Shown piece after piece: positions 52,376 through 63,140 of a DNA stretch of 64,000 nucleotides (position 1 is its first letter; every line of letters begins with the position of its first letter). Position numbers and translations under genes: made by a program. Under the pieces are notes generated by a model. The model was not told the DNA's origin. It was given only the letters and a program-made list of their open reading frames with translations, and did no database searches. The stretch covers positions 29,078,001 to 29,142,000 of the forward strand of contig NC_091046.1 of assembly GCF_963966145.1 (NCBI RefSeq), written 5' to 3'. Origin of the DNA: Tenebrio molitor (Eukaryota > Arthropoda > Insecta > Coleoptera > Tenebrionidae).

Positions 52376-52697
52376 GGGGTTGACCAAAAGGGCCAATCAG
52401 CTCGGTACGACTTTACTTGTTACTTTAGCCAATCGCGACATCTTTTTTTTATATTTCTAGAACTTTCAATTTAACCGTTTCCGTTTGCCACCATAATTTT
52501 AAATGTTTCAATTTAGACTTTTGTTAGGACTTCCAAAATGGAGTTGTTCTTAATAAAAAATTAAATTTTGGTATGAAAAGACAGTTCTTGATTAAAGTAT
52601 AAGCCACGTGTCTGGTAAGAAGTTCAGCTTTGTTTAAAAGATTTTCACTTATAACTACACGAGAGCTTTTTTTTGTCGAAGTAAACTTGACATTTCA

Positions 52698-52826
52698 ATG
52701 AGAATTTTGTTGCCTGGCAATTTAACGAAAAAAACTGCATCTGAAAAAATTACTGTCCGCAAAACGAGTAATTTTTTCTGGCAGTTTTTTGAGTTTAATT
52801 GCCAGACAACAAAACTCGAATTATAA
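52698..52826. repeat. Imperfect hairpin of about 130 bp
   Basis: GAGAATTTTGTTGCCTGGCA on the left faces TGCCAGACAACAAAACTCG on the right, and an inner pair CTGAAAAAATTACT / AGTAATTTTTTCTGG also matches. No target duplication is clear. Confidence 0.6.
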
Positions 52827-53220
52827 ATGTTTTGTCGCTGGAAAAGTTAGGGCAAACTTTTTTCGCTGTCATAATGACAAAAACACCGCTGCTTATGGGA
52901 TTTTTAGTGTATGAATTAAATTGTCAACTGTAATTATAGTTTTTTCGACAGTGTTTTTGAAACCTTGGTCAAAGATTGGAGAGCAAAAAGAGATAAACTT
53001 TCTCGGTCACAAATTTTAATACCTGGTGTTAAATTTTGAAATTTCTTTATGACTTTTAAATCTGTGTCTACAGAACAGCAAAAGATTTCACATTTATTAA
53101 AGTTTAATTCAAGACCAATTTTTCTGGATAAATTGATAACTTTCTTAAAGTCGGACAAAACTACTTCTGGGTAATCAGCGAAGGTTTAATCATCTAAATC
53201 AAGGCGGTCTAAAGTTACAG

Positions 53221-54005
53221 GCCAGGACACTGGCTACGTTGCCACATTCTCTGGTAGGCCATTCCATGACCTACGATGTTCCTAAAATTTTGAAACCAAT
53301 TCGACATTTAAAATAAATTTTGACAAGTCCTTGGTCAAATTCGTCAAACTGAATTAAAAGCGCCTTTAAGTGTTGGGTACCAAATTGCAACTCAAATTAT
53401 GCGTCTTCTTCTTCAAATTACGTAGGTAGTTAGGTACCTGTATTTAAGTTTCGATCAAATGAGGAAACGAACCCAATTTGGAAAGAGATTTTAAAAATCG
53501 AAAAGTGATGAAATCGCAAAAGCAGCCATGCTTGTGCTAAATATTTTAGGGGAACAGATATAAACGGGGACAAAATGAAGCGACTTCTACCAAACGCGGT
53601 GCCAACAACTTCTAATTACGAAGAAATTACGTACATTTTGAGAAGAAATAATGAAAATTAGTAATAACCACACAATCACTGGGGAAAATCTTTTGGCTTT
53701 AAAAAGGAATCGCGTTAGTTTATGACCACAAACAGTTTCAATAGCCCGGAACACAGCAGAACATCTGAAATATTATCAGTAATGAGCACCGTTATTTTTC
53801 TGTCCCCAAGGTGGATTTAAACTGTATATTACAATGCGATAATGCATTTTTGAACTGTCGCAAAATTAGATCACTCATATTTGACAAATGCAAATTCAAT
53901 GACAGGTTTAGTGGATTTCGAATTTTTTCACCAAATGAAGCAATGTTGCCAGACTATGGTAGGCCATTCCATAGCACACTGTCTTTGGTCAGTGTCATGG
54001 CCTGG
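53221..54005. mobile_element. TIR element CCAGG...GACACTG inside the LINE (about 785 bp)
   Basis: CCAGGACACTGGC at the left faces GTCAGTGTCATGGCCTGG at the right, and the reverse transcriptase frame stops at its edges (WYLD on one side, TFADYPEVVL on the other). Inner direct similarity (TGGTAGGCCATTCCAT near both ends) is also present. Boundaries are approximate. Confidence 0.55.
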
Positions 54006-54310
54006 TAAATGAAGATCGCCTTGTCTAAATACCAAATATTCAGTTGAGAATCAAAAGATAAAATAATTGGTCGAATGGCAAGACTAAAAATCATAGGACC
54101 GCAAGGATCTCCAACAGAAGAAGAAATTAAATGATCACCGAAAAGTAAAGTTGAAGGATTCCTATAGCATTGATAAAGATAAAGGTAAAGAAGTGGGGTA
54201 TGACACTGCACTTCTTTTAGAATACAGTCCCGTTCGACTGAGTTAAAGTTGTTTTTGAAATCCAATTTAAGAAGAATTTTGCCACGGTTTTGGTCGTTAT
54301 TCGTGTGGTA

Positions 54311-54681
54311 GAGATATTTTCATATTTCGTGGCGGAAACAAAAGACTGAGAAATGTCACAAATTTGTATTGTCAGTGTCAAATTTCTCAAAGACGTTCGT
54401 GATTTCGACAAAAATGCAGCAAATTGGCAATAAGAAGGTTATTCATCGTCGAACTAGAGAAATAATTTGTAATGCGTTTGATTATATGAGAATAACTTTT
54501 CCTTTTGAAGCACTGACAAAAATTGGTTTCCTTAGAATTTGTTTTTTCAATCTATTTAGCGAAAATGTAAATTTACTTAGACATTCCTTTTTACGGCGTT
54601 TATGAGAAATTTCACACTGACAATACATTTTTGTGACATTTCTCAGTCTTTTGTTTCCGCCACCAAATATGAAAATACCTC
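54311..54681 (+). mobile_element. MITE with transposase start codons, inside the LINE (371 bp)
   Basis: Arms of about 90 bp (GAGATATTTTCATATTTCGT, GGCGGAAACAAAAGACTGAG and complements) are flanked by TA. After the left arm an ATG near 54414 reads MQQIGNKKVIHRRTREIICN and then AFDYM, the N-terminus of the DDE_3-type transposases related to the 44349 gene, and then ends. It is an internal-deletion derivative. The LINE frame is restored across the joined TA. Confidence 0.85.
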
Positions 54682-54871
54682 TATGAGTTGCTGCTTCGCA
54701 CCCTAGCTTAGTTTTAGTTGTCACTCCAAATTGGTGTGGAGATAAATACGAATTTACAATATTACGGCTTTGAAAACAGGCTAGCTTTGAAGTCAATCTT
54801 CGTAAACATTTTCCTATAGCGATCTGTTTAATTCCTCCATCTTCCTTATGAAGGGTACATAAAGGCGCACC

Positions 54872-54937
54872 ATATAATAAATGACAAATTTCTGAAGGAA
54901 TGGCCAACTTCCTTCAGAAATTTGTCATTTATTATAT
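54872..54937. repeat. Perfect 29-bp inverted repeat with 8-base spacer inside the LINE
   Basis: The arms at 54872-54900 and 54909-54937 are exactly complementary (ATATAATAAATGACAAATTT at the outer left). One arm encodes conserved LINE sequence before the reverse transcriptase, so the second arm looks like a local inverted duplication and not a transposon. Confidence 0.9.
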
Positions 54938-55633
54938 AAAAAATTGCACAGTTTTGTTAAAGCTCTTAGTGCCTGCCGACCTGGTTCACTCGCTGATAAA
55001 GATATAATATCTTTCAAATATTGTGATCTCATGCCATCTAAACCTGGTGAAGAACCGGCAGGAAAGGAATTCATAGCTTCTCGGACGTTTTGCTCATTGA
55101 CTATTAAAGAAAAGTCTCCTGGTTTGAAAGCGTCTGGGAAAAAAAGTTCGCGAAATGGTGAAGGATGTTTTTTTTTTTAATTCTTCAGCAACATCTTCAT
55201 TGAGAATGAAGCTAATGAGTCATCCGAGGACAATAATATAACAGCAATAATAACAGCTCCTTTAATATCAAAATCGGCTACTTTTGCTTCCACTTTCTTA
55301 GCTAATGATAAATTTGTACGTTTCTTAGAAACAGTTCGTATTTGAGGAACTTCAAAATTAGAAAGTTGTTCTTTTATATGCTTATTCAATGACTTATCAG
55401 ATTTCTCGGCCACATTGAAAGCTCTATAGGAGAAAAGCAAAATATTCTCAAAGGAAGAGTTTGATTTGGTCGAAAAACAATTATTAATAATTGAGCTTAA
55501 TTTATCTGCAGCTAAATGTCTACAAGCTTTTGGTAATCTTCATATAGTTGGTAACTGATGTTTTAAATTAATATGTAATTTTGTGATTGAAACGGTTGAA
55601 GAAAAAGTAGAAGAAGTTATACTAAGGACAACG

Positions 55634-55906
55634 TAACATTTTATCTGCCCCGCCCATTTCATTTTCTTAGTTACCAATCAAATAGGTTGTTAAGACGATC
55701 TGATTTACACAGTAAAAATTTCTGACATTCGAATTGTCTTAATGACATTTTATTTTTTAGAACCTAAAACAATAATTGTGGACCTGACAGCAAAATTCTA
55801 ACCTTAACTTTTTTACGTGGCAAATGTGATGAAAAGTTGTACAGATTGAATCTGGCTTTGATTCTGATTGGTCAATTTTAGTGGGCGGAGCAGATAAAAA
55901 GTTATA
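55634..55906. mobile_element. MITE, TIR TAACATTTTATCTGCCCCGC inside the LINE
   Basis: TAACATTTTATCTGCCCCGC faces the complement of TAACTTTTTATCTGCTCCGC, and TTACCAATCAAAT faces GATTCTGATTGGTCAA further in. Boundaries are accurate to a few bases. Confidence 0.7.
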
Positions 55907-55948
55907 ACGGCAATACTATAGTAGATTATTATTGATATGATACTTATA

Positions 55949-56307
55949 GTTTGTCTCAATTCTAAATTTCCACCACTTGTTGAATTATGCTGGCAAAATA
56001 AAAATATTTCTAAATTGGAGATTCTTATAACCAAAGTTGGCAATATAATTATTTTATGATTCGAAAACATTAAAATTGGTTCATAAGTTTATTTTGGTTT
56101 TAGAATTTGATTTTCTACCTACTCACTTGCTGCTTTTTAACAAAGATTTTCGTTCTTTTCCTTTATTCTAAAATTTTGAGTTCTAAAAACGGAAATTGAC
56201 AGATAACCTAACAAATACAATCTGACGCATTTTTCACCAAACAGTGTTGCCGGTTGTATTTTCAACGTAGAATGCAGTGTTGGTGGAAATTTAGAATTGA
56301 GACAGAC
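55949..56307. mobile_element. MITE family with CACCACTTGTTGAATTATG, copy 2 (359 bp)
   Basis: Termini GTTTGTCTCAATTCTAAATT and the complement of GTCTGTCTCAATTCTAAATT are flanked by TA. The internal GTAGAATGCAGTGTTGGTGG is shared with 20178-20562. It shares its right TA with the next element. Confidence 0.8.
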
Positions 56308-56309
56308 TA

Positions 56310-56670
56310 CTCTCGTGTCAAAAATGGATTACTCCCTAGGATTTAGGCATATTCGTTACTAGGTTGCCATAAATTTGGTTAGGTTGGAGGCTATGTGGTT
56401 TCTGGTGACAAACAAAAGATATCCCAAAAATGTAAGACAGCAAAATATTAATTGTAACAGTTTTTTCTCGCTAAGTGATAGATGATTTTTCGTTTCATAA
56501 TCAATTTTGGTTACAGGCGGCATATTTATTTGGATTTAATCTCTCAATTCAAAGTAACCAACCTTAGGCATTCAAAATAACTTTTGAAAATTCTAGTTAC
56601 ACAGAACATGAAAAACGTTATTTCCCTAAAAGTTCGAATTCTAGGGAGTAATCCATTTTTGACACGAGAG
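56310..56670. mobile_element. MITE family CTCTCGTGTCAAAAATGG, copy 2 (361 bp)
   Basis: It is nearly identical to 17165-17518, with TA at both ends. The left TA is also the right target copy of the preceding element. Confidence 0.88.
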
Positions 56671-57171
56671 TATATCTATGTGAATTTTCAATCTGGTATT
56701 ATCTTTAAAAGATTTTCCAGGACATAAAGTACAATTTAATCTTTTCGGTCCACTAGAATAACTATCTTGAGATCCGAAGTGCTTCTCATAATCCGTGGAA
56801 TTACGAGTAGATGGAGTGTTATTAATTTCTTCATTTTTCCTTCTTGTTTTATTAATTTCTGAAGAAAATGATCTGCATAAAAACGATTGGCTCATTAGTC
56901 CATGAATTTTTGTCCTATGAATTTTAAGGCCCTTTTCCTTTTTAAAATCCCTGTTGCAGTCTTCACATCGAAATTTTATGATGACTTTTCTTGACATTTC
57001 CGAATTTCTGTTCAAGATTAATATTAGCGTTCGAAGGACCTGCGTCATTGTCACTAATTTTCCAGTCTGTAGTTCGTAGACGAAATCTTGTGTCTTGAGG
57101 GTATTTAAACTCAAGATAACTATTATTCTCGTCAAGAGAATTATCAAATGATGTTGACAGAGGCATGGCAC

Positions 57172-57479
57172 ACTTTTTATTTTTTAATTAGCCACCTTAT
57201 GACATAAAAATTTTACTTATGACGTCATGTATTTTTGCACAATGACCTCATCATTGTTTTTTTTTTCAATGACAACCCCAATTTTTTTTGCTGTTTTTTA
57301 TAGATGGTCCAACTACTTAAATGATGGTGTAAAAAGATTGGTACCCTTTTTTTTCATTTTTTTTTTAAATTGCCATTCCCGTTTTTTGCCATACGGCTTT
57401 TTACGGTACCTTTCGGTCGGCCGTTTTTTTTCCATTCCAATTTTCTTGTTCCTTTGCCTTCTCAGGTGATGCGACGGGG
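57172..57479. other. T-rich unassigned interval
   Basis: Several long T runs and no recognisable gene. It may include the 5' flank of the zinc-finger LINE. Confidence 0.4.
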
Positions 57480-57670
57480 CTCCCGGGCACTGTCCCCGGC
57501 CACCCACGCCCATTCCACCTCACATTCACAGACATACACAACAACATTTATATACCCATGGGCGCCTTTGCCCGACGGGACTCGAACCCGTGCTGACCTC
57601 GCGGTGGTGGCCGAAAGAGTGTTGATTGTTTTTTCCACCACCCTACCGTCAGCCCCCAGGAGACATACAC
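57480..57670 (-). mobile_element. tRNA-derived SINE-like unit, minus strand
   Basis: On the minus strand 57588-57578 is a perfect B box, GGTTCGAGTCC, inside a tRNA-like T-arm context (CACGGGTTCGAGTCCCGTCG). The unit is GC-rich, unlike its neighbours, and continues past a GGGTATATAAATG segment. The A box is not obvious. It differs from the SINE at 10080. Confidence 0.6.
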
Positions 57671-57820
57671 ACCCCGGCGGAGGTTCATTCTTTTGAAAAA
57701 ATCCCCCCCTTCGGTACCTTAGATAACTATTTTTTGAGAAAATAACACACTTACCGTAAGAAATAAAAATGTAACTTTAATCGAAGAAAATCTTAATTAA
57801 ACCCCAAAAACAAACAAAAT

Positions 57821-58555
57821 TTAGCGCAAGTGTTCAAATTGCTCTCCGTTAACCATTTGGCACTGACCCATACTAAAATTAGTATATTAAAGAGAGTTGG
57901 CACCATCCTGATTCCTAGCGGCGTTTTTTGATTGCTAATTCAGACAATAGGCTGCACGTTTATTGTCAAAATTGTCGTTATCTGCGTTTAAATAAAATTG
58001 CTAATTAACAAAATGTTTCTAGAGTGAAAATAAAATATAAATATTATGTTAACTATTTAAATTTGCTTGAATTACCTTCACAAATTTTGTGAAAACCAGG
58101 TTGCCGACTCAAATCTAACTCTCAAACACTCCCCTAGGAACCAGGATCGAGCCTACTTTCTCTTATACATATACCACTCTAACCCATATGAGTGTAAACA
58201 CTTTTTATACTTCGCTCAAGGACTTCAGGAGTAGTGTGCTCTACTTCAGCACGAATTCTTTGCCGTAGCTCGTCTAAATTATTTGGCCGATTACAATAAA
58301 CTTTTGATTTTAAATAACCCCACAGAAAAATCTAAGAGAGTCAAGTCTGGGGAACGCGGTGGCTCCTCGACGTCCTATCCGCCTTTCACGAAATGTGGCG
58401 TCAAGATATTGACGGACGTTGATTCCAAAGTGAGGAGGCGCCTCATCTTGTTGAAACCAAATATCCTGATGGGGTACATCTGCTTCGTGATCATTTGGAA
58501 ACATTGCTATCCTTCAAAACAGTGAGGTCCTATTAAATGCCGTCCAATTATTCGA
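57821..58555 (-). pseudogene. IS630/mariner-type transposase C-terminus, split by a MITE
   Basis: On the minus strand, 58555-58190 reads IWFQQDEAPPHFGINVRQYL then DATFRERRIGRRGATAFP, and in the next frame SKVYCNRPNNLDELRQRI and AEVEHTTPEVLERSI. After the 309-bp MITE (57873-58181) the frame resumes with MGQCQMVNGEQFEHLR and a stop at 57823-57821. This is the second-aspartate to C-terminus part of a common insect transposase. In family members QQDGAPPH is usual, and here Gly is Glu. One frame shift lies near SLRFFCGV. The N-terminal half is missing. Confidence 0.88.
57873..58181. mobile_element. MITE family with 7-bp target duplication, copy 2 (309 bp)
   Basis: ACCCATA is duplicated at 57866-57872 and 58182-58188, and removing the insert and one copy restores the transposase frame. 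It aligns with 25170-25461 (TATCTGCGTTTAAATAAAAT, AACCAGGATCGAGCCTACTT). Confidence 0.85.
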
Positions 58556-58618
58556 ATAATAAATAATAATAATACATCTTTATTCGTGTTATTATACAAA
58601 TTTGTACACTTGTCAAAA
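58556..58618 (-). mobile_element. Non-LTR retrotransposon 3' tail fragment
   Basis: On the minus strand GTATAATAACACGAATAAAG is followed by ATGTATTATTATTATTTATT, an AATAAA signal plus an ATT-rich tail typical of LINE 3' ends. No coding part remains. Confidence 0.5.
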
Positions 58619-58636
58619 GAAAGTATGATATCTATA

Positions 58637-59553
58637 CAGTGAGCGGCAAAAGTATGGAATAAATTCATCAAAAATTAAACAAAATTTTTTTCAAAAAAAT
58701 CTTTGAACAAGTCAATTTTAGTTTATAAAAATACATGTTTTAGTATCAAAGAAAATTTCAAGCAGTCATTTGTTTTCGAGTTATTACGTCATCGATAGTT
58801 TTTTTAAATGGTAACCCCCTATTTTTTTTCTTGATTCTGATAGCCCTTTTAATTGTCTAAATGACAGTATAAAAATGTTGTTATCTTACATAAGAAAATT
58901 TTTGAGAAAAAAAATACTAAATTTGGAAAAAATAAATTTTATAACGAACAAAAACAAGTCAAAAAATCAAGTAGGTAAATCAAACAGTCAAATGTTATTG
59001 TCCATTTCATTCGTATGTGTTATTTGTTTTACAAAACGTTTTCGAAAATGACTCATTTAACAGAAACACAACGTATAGAAATTTTAATTTTGATTGGGTG
59101 GGGGGATAAAACTAGATAAAACTAAAACAGGGGGAATTTCTTCATAAACTTGCTTATTGTCAACAAGCTGCGGGATGGCAAATCGAACATTTAATTCCAT
59201 AATTTTAAATACGTACTAACACAGTTTTTGACTTGTTTTTGTTCGTTATAAAATTTATTTTTTCCAAATTTATTATTTTTTTTCACAAAAATTTCCTTGT
59301 GTAAGGTAACAAAATTCTTATACTGGCGTTTAGACAATTAAAAGGGCTATCAGAATCAAGAAAAAAAATAGGGGGTTTCTATTTAAAAAAACTATCGATG
59401 ACGTCATAACTCGAAAACAAATGACTGTTTCGAATTTTATTTTGCATTAAAATATGTATTTTTATAAACTAAAATTGACTTGTCCAAAGATTTTTTTGAA
59501 AAAAATTTTGTTTAATTTTTAATGAATTTATTCCATACTTTTGCCGCTCACTA
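58637..59553 (+). mobile_element. Long-TIR element CAGTGAGCGGCAA, copy 2 (917 bp)
   Basis: It is similar to 23575-24478 along its whole length, with arms of about 350 bp. The middle ATG at 59047 again reads MTHLTETQRIEILILIGWGD, the start of a mariner-like transposase, before stopping. TA flanks are present. Confidence 0.88.
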
Positions 59554-59684
59554 TATTAATACGTGAAGGAAAACTTTTGTACCCCTTTTTAAGCAAATTG
59601 CGCGCACGGAGGGTTGTGAAATTTGACATAGTTAAAGTTTATGTGGAGAAGGAGTGCAGAAAGATAAAATTTATGTATAATATA

Positions 59685-60728
59685 CAGGGCGTCCCCAAAA
59701 AAAGAGACAAATCCATAACTCCCTTATTTATCGGAGGATTTTAATTATCTATACACCAAATTAAATGGTTGCGAATAAGCTATAAAATGGCGTACTAAAT
59801 TCACGTAAAACCCAAAGTGCTTCAAGGTTAAACTGTCAAAATATTTTTTTCAAATACGGATACATACTTTTTTTTTACTAATTCTGATAGAGATTTTTAT
59901 TCTGAAAACAACAATGTGTAACCTAATATAAGAAAAAAAAAATTAAAAAATAACACTACATTTTGAAACAAATGACGAGCACCAAGCGAGAAGCTATCAA
60001 AATTCATTGCGTTACAATGTAATAAATTAACCAAATTAAGTTAGTTGGAAAAACAAATGACAAATATGTATGTAATAACATTTGGGATTGCACGTACGAG
60101 CATAGAGCGCAGTTTAAGCATCGACGATAGTAGCGTTTTTTAACTTTTTTTTGGTGTTTGGGTAAGTAAGTGTACACTTGTGATACACTGTTCTTTTTAG
60201 AATAAAAAATCTCTATCAGAAGTGTTAAAAAAATTATGTGTTCGCATTTGAAAAAAAATATTTTGACAGTTTAGCCCTGAAGTCCTTGAACCTTATGTGA
60301 ATTTATTATGGCTTTTTATAGCCTATTTAGGGCCATTTAATTTGGTGTATAAATAATTAATATCCTCCGATAAATAAAGGCCCATACGCAATGGCGTTAA
60401 CGTTACGTCAATGTTAAAACGTTAATGTTAACGTTAGATCTAGAAATTCAAAATTACATGTATTTCATTGTGGACCGTTCACAATGACGTTATGATGAAA
60501 ATTAATGTTGCATGATAATGTTAGCGTTAACGTTAGTTCTAGAAATGTTCTGGATTCTTAACGTTACATTCTAACATTAGCCAACGGAAATAATTTATAA
60601 AAAGTACTGAAATACATGTAATTAGATCTAACGTTAACATTAACGTTTTAACATCGACGTAACGTTAACGCTATTGTGAAAGGGCTGTAAAGGAGTTCTG
60701 GACTCAAATTCTTTTTGGGGGACACCTG
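59685..60728. mobile_element. Long-TIR element CAGGGCGTCCCC, split by an AACGTTA-rich element
   Basis: Arms of about 200 bp (ACTCCCTTATTTATCGGAGG, TCAAATACGGATACATACTT and complements) are inverted. Near the right end the arm is interrupted at TAAAGG and resumes with TAAAGGAGTTCTGGACTCAA after the 60379-60686 insert, ending TTTTTGGGGGACACCTG. Confidence 0.75.
60379..60686. mobile_element. AACGTTA-rich foldback element (about 305 bp)
   Basis: Arms of about 60 bp are inverted (AATGGCGTTAACGTTACGTC then AACGTTAATGTTAACGTTAG). The motif GTTAACGTTA or TAACGTTAAC occurs at least six times, including in the centre. TAAAGG is present outside both ends, a possible 6-bp target duplication. Confidence 0.7.
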
Positions 60729-61659
60729 TGTATTACGTTCATACACTGTAAAAAATTAGCGGAGTAAATGCGGAGTGAATTTGGAGCGAATGCGGAGTGG
60801 GTGATTTGTAATTGATTTAATCCTCCCGCACTGAAATCCACTCCAGGAGGGAGTTTATTTAGATTATTCATAAAAAAAAAACCTCTTCGGAGTGAAATAC
60901 AAAATTCTTTGACTATTAGTGGTTTGCCACCACATAAGTTAGTATTGAAAGTTAATTGCACGTTTTACCGATCAGAAACTTAAATACAAAGCAAGCATTA
61001 GTCTATGGAACAAGAATACGCATCAAGTTTATGCATCGCAATGCTATTGATTGCGAAGTTTTAACTGGAACCGAACGCAATAAGAGAATTTTGATTCCAC
61101 GTATAAATTTTACATATTCAGGTACTATTTAACAATTTTATTTTCAAAGAAGTCAATTTCCATTATAGCTGCATTTGCGATGACAATAAATAAGTCTCAA
61201 AAACAAACATTCGAAAAAATTGCAATTTTATTGAGGCAGCCAGTTTTCAATTGTACGTCGCAGCAAATAGCGTTCGATCATCATTCAATGGTTTCAGATT
61301 TTATATTTTATATAATTTGAAAAAGATAGGCAAATTAACCGTGTAGCCTTAGCGAAACCTGGCCAGTGTAGCAATAAAAAAACCTAAGGAAATGTCAAAA
61401 AACGCGTTATTGTTTTTTAAATATGGCATACCCAAACTATACCTCATTTTTCCTATCGTTCGTATTTTTCAAATAACTCGAAAATTAGTGCATAATGACA
61501 TATTTGTAAACGCTCGCAGCTGACGTAATAGAACAAAATTAAAAAAAATATATATGCAATAATTATAGAGGAATACTCTTTGATAAAAAAAAACCTCAGT
61601 AACGTTCAAACTTAAAATTTAATGAAAATGGTCGAATTTCGACCGCTGGGCGATCTCTA
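60729..61659. other. Unassigned interval with GCGGAGT iterations
   Basis: Near 60757-60800 AGCGGAGTAAATGCGGAGTG and variants repeat three to four times. The remainder has no recognisable feature. Confidence 0.4.
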
Positions 61660-61985
61660 GTACATAATTAATATGTATGTATAATTGCCTATATGTATAA
61701 TTACAGAGCTTTAGGTAATTGCTTTAGTTCTAAGAAACTATCCTCGAAAAATCCTTGCAGTGTATTAAATTAAATAATTTTTCAGCAGCGTTCTATATTG
61801 TTTATTTTGTAGATCACGAAATTCAACAGGCAATGTATTATAGAATCTGATCGCATAGTAGTCTGAAGAAGTCTGACATTTAGCTATTCTATGTGCAGAG
61901 ATCGTCAAATTATTAGATCTAGTGCTGTATATATGAAATTCTTTTAAGAATTTATATATTTTTTTTGTTTTCACAGATATAGAGG
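61660..61985 (-). pseudogene. LINE (CR1/Jockey-like) ORF2 C-terminus and 3' end
   Basis: On the minus strand 61974-61765 reads EFHIYSTRSNNLTISAHRIA and then YYAIRFYNTLPVEFRDLQ. This is the conserved C-terminal segment of CR1/Jockey-type reverse transcriptase proteins (YxTRSN, hydrophobic patch, YN-x-LP). A degenerate ATACATATAATTA tract follows, as such elements often end in short tandem repeats. The copy is 5'-truncated, as usual for LINEs. Confidence 0.8.
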
Positions 61986-62005
61986 GTGTAGGATGGATTT
62001 TGGTA

Positions 62006-62238
62006 CTGTCGCGAGCAAAAAAAACTGGTCGTCTAAATCATGTTTTGCGCAATGGAAAATGCTCCATTGTAAAAGGATCTTAAAATCATAACCTATCATC
62101 ATGTTGTATGACATTAATTGATATTAATTATTTAATTTTTTGACACTTTGTTGACGTGGGCATAATCAGGCAGGGAAAAATTTTTAATTTGTGACAATCT
62201 AAATGACATTGACGACCAGAATTTTTTGCTCGCGACAG
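62006..62238. mobile_element. MITE family CTGTCGCGAGCAAAAA, copy 2 (233 bp)
   Basis: Perfect termini CTGTCGCGAGCAAAAA and complement are flanked by TA. The right TA (62239-62240) is also the left TA of the next element. Confidence 0.88.
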
Positions 62239-62240
62239 TA

Positions 62241-62713
62241 CATAGGCACTTTACGTGTAATAGTAAAAATCCTCGGATATTGGCTCCCTTAATTATTTTC
62301 CAACAAAACATTAAATACAAAAGTTGTAGAGTAAAAAAAATTGTATCTAAATCCTTTTCTAGTTATTTTCTAACACCTTCTGGTTCTGTTAGACAAGAAA
62401 AATTAAATATTAAAAATCTATCGATAAAATAGTAATTGCCATGATTCCCGACAGCTATAAAATCCATTTTTTGAGAAAACGCAACGAGTTGGGTTGTCAC
62501 CTCGGTTACACTTCACTGCTATCGCTATTTTTAACAAATTCTTCAATTATTTTTTCTATGATTGTGCACTTCCGGAAGATGTTAAAAAACAAAAAAAGTA
62601 AGAATTGGAAACCATTTTTAAAAGTCTACAACTTCTGTATTTAAGGCTTTGTTCTAAAATGATTAGGGGAGCCAATATCCGAGGATTTTTCTTTTACACG
62701 TAAAGTGCCTATG
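62241..62713. mobile_element. TIR element CATAGGCACTTTACGTGTAA (473 bp)
   Basis: Inverted termini (CATAGGCACTTTACGTGTAA, then AATCCTCGGATATTGGCTCC) of about 60 bp. TA is shared with neighbours on both sides (62239-62240 and 62714-62715). A diverged relative is at 51385-52003. Confidence 0.88.
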
Positions 62714-62715
62714 TA

Positions 62716-63091
62716 CTATTGGGAGCACGGAATTTCGGGCAGACTTGAAATTTGACTGATATAAGATGTGAAATAGGCTTTAGGTGCTAAACGTATTAAT
62801 AACCTCATTTTAATATCTACAATTGCCTCATATCATTTTGCAAATTGCATTCGTCAATTCTGAAAAACTGCAAGTGCTTAGATGTGATTTTCTGAAAACT
62901 GAACAGTCTTTTATTATACTTTGGAAATCAATAACTAAAATGTAAAATAATGGTGCATAATTGTGACAGTTAATTTTGAAGTTCAGTCAAAATTATGTAA
63001 TTATTATGACATTTGTGACAATAAAGCTTAAACTACATTGGGTTTTTTAAAATGACATAAATTGCTGCTCGAAATTCCATGCTCCCAATAG
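62716..63091. mobile_element. MITE family CTATTGGGAGCACGGAATTT (376 bp)
   Basis: Termini CTATTGGGAGCACGGAATTT and the complement of CTATTGGGAGCATGGAATTT are flanked by TA. A one-ended fragment is at 2159-2220. Confidence 0.88.
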
Positions 63092-63140
63092 TACTTACCA
63101 AAATCCATTCTACACCTGGTATATCAGCGATCTGAATATA

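Larger units (their letters stand above)
52934..57171 (-). pseudogene. Zinc-finger, single-frame LINE (R2/NeSL-like style), broken by five MITEs
   Basis: Read leftward, the N-terminus (57000-56680) has two C2H2 fingers: FRCEDCNRDFKKEKGL then IHRTKIH, and LNCTLCPGKSFKDNTRL then KIH. Next come LPKACRHLAADKLSS (about 55530), SLAKKVEAKVADFDIKGA and LLSSDDSLASFS (55320-55190), and SFPAGSSPGLDGMRSQYL (about 55060). The reverse transcriptase follows, with GGIKQIAIGKCLRRLTSKLA (54840-54780), DFKNNFNSVERDCIL (54260-54220), GDPCGPMIFSLAI (54110-54075), WYLD (54030) and GLELNFNKCEIF (53110-53075). The order matches a LINE ORF with an N-terminal finger domain. Stops, frame shifts and insertions at 53221-54005, 54311-54681, 55634-55906, 55949-56307 and 56310-56670 make it inactive. 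No endonuclease was seen, and the clade assignment is tentative. Confidence 0.8.

Noticed and set aside
57578..57588. Functional tRNA gene on the minus strand
   Set aside because: A perfect B box and T-arm are present, but no acceptor stem, anticodon arm or clear A box fold is seen. A tRNA-derived SINE fits better.
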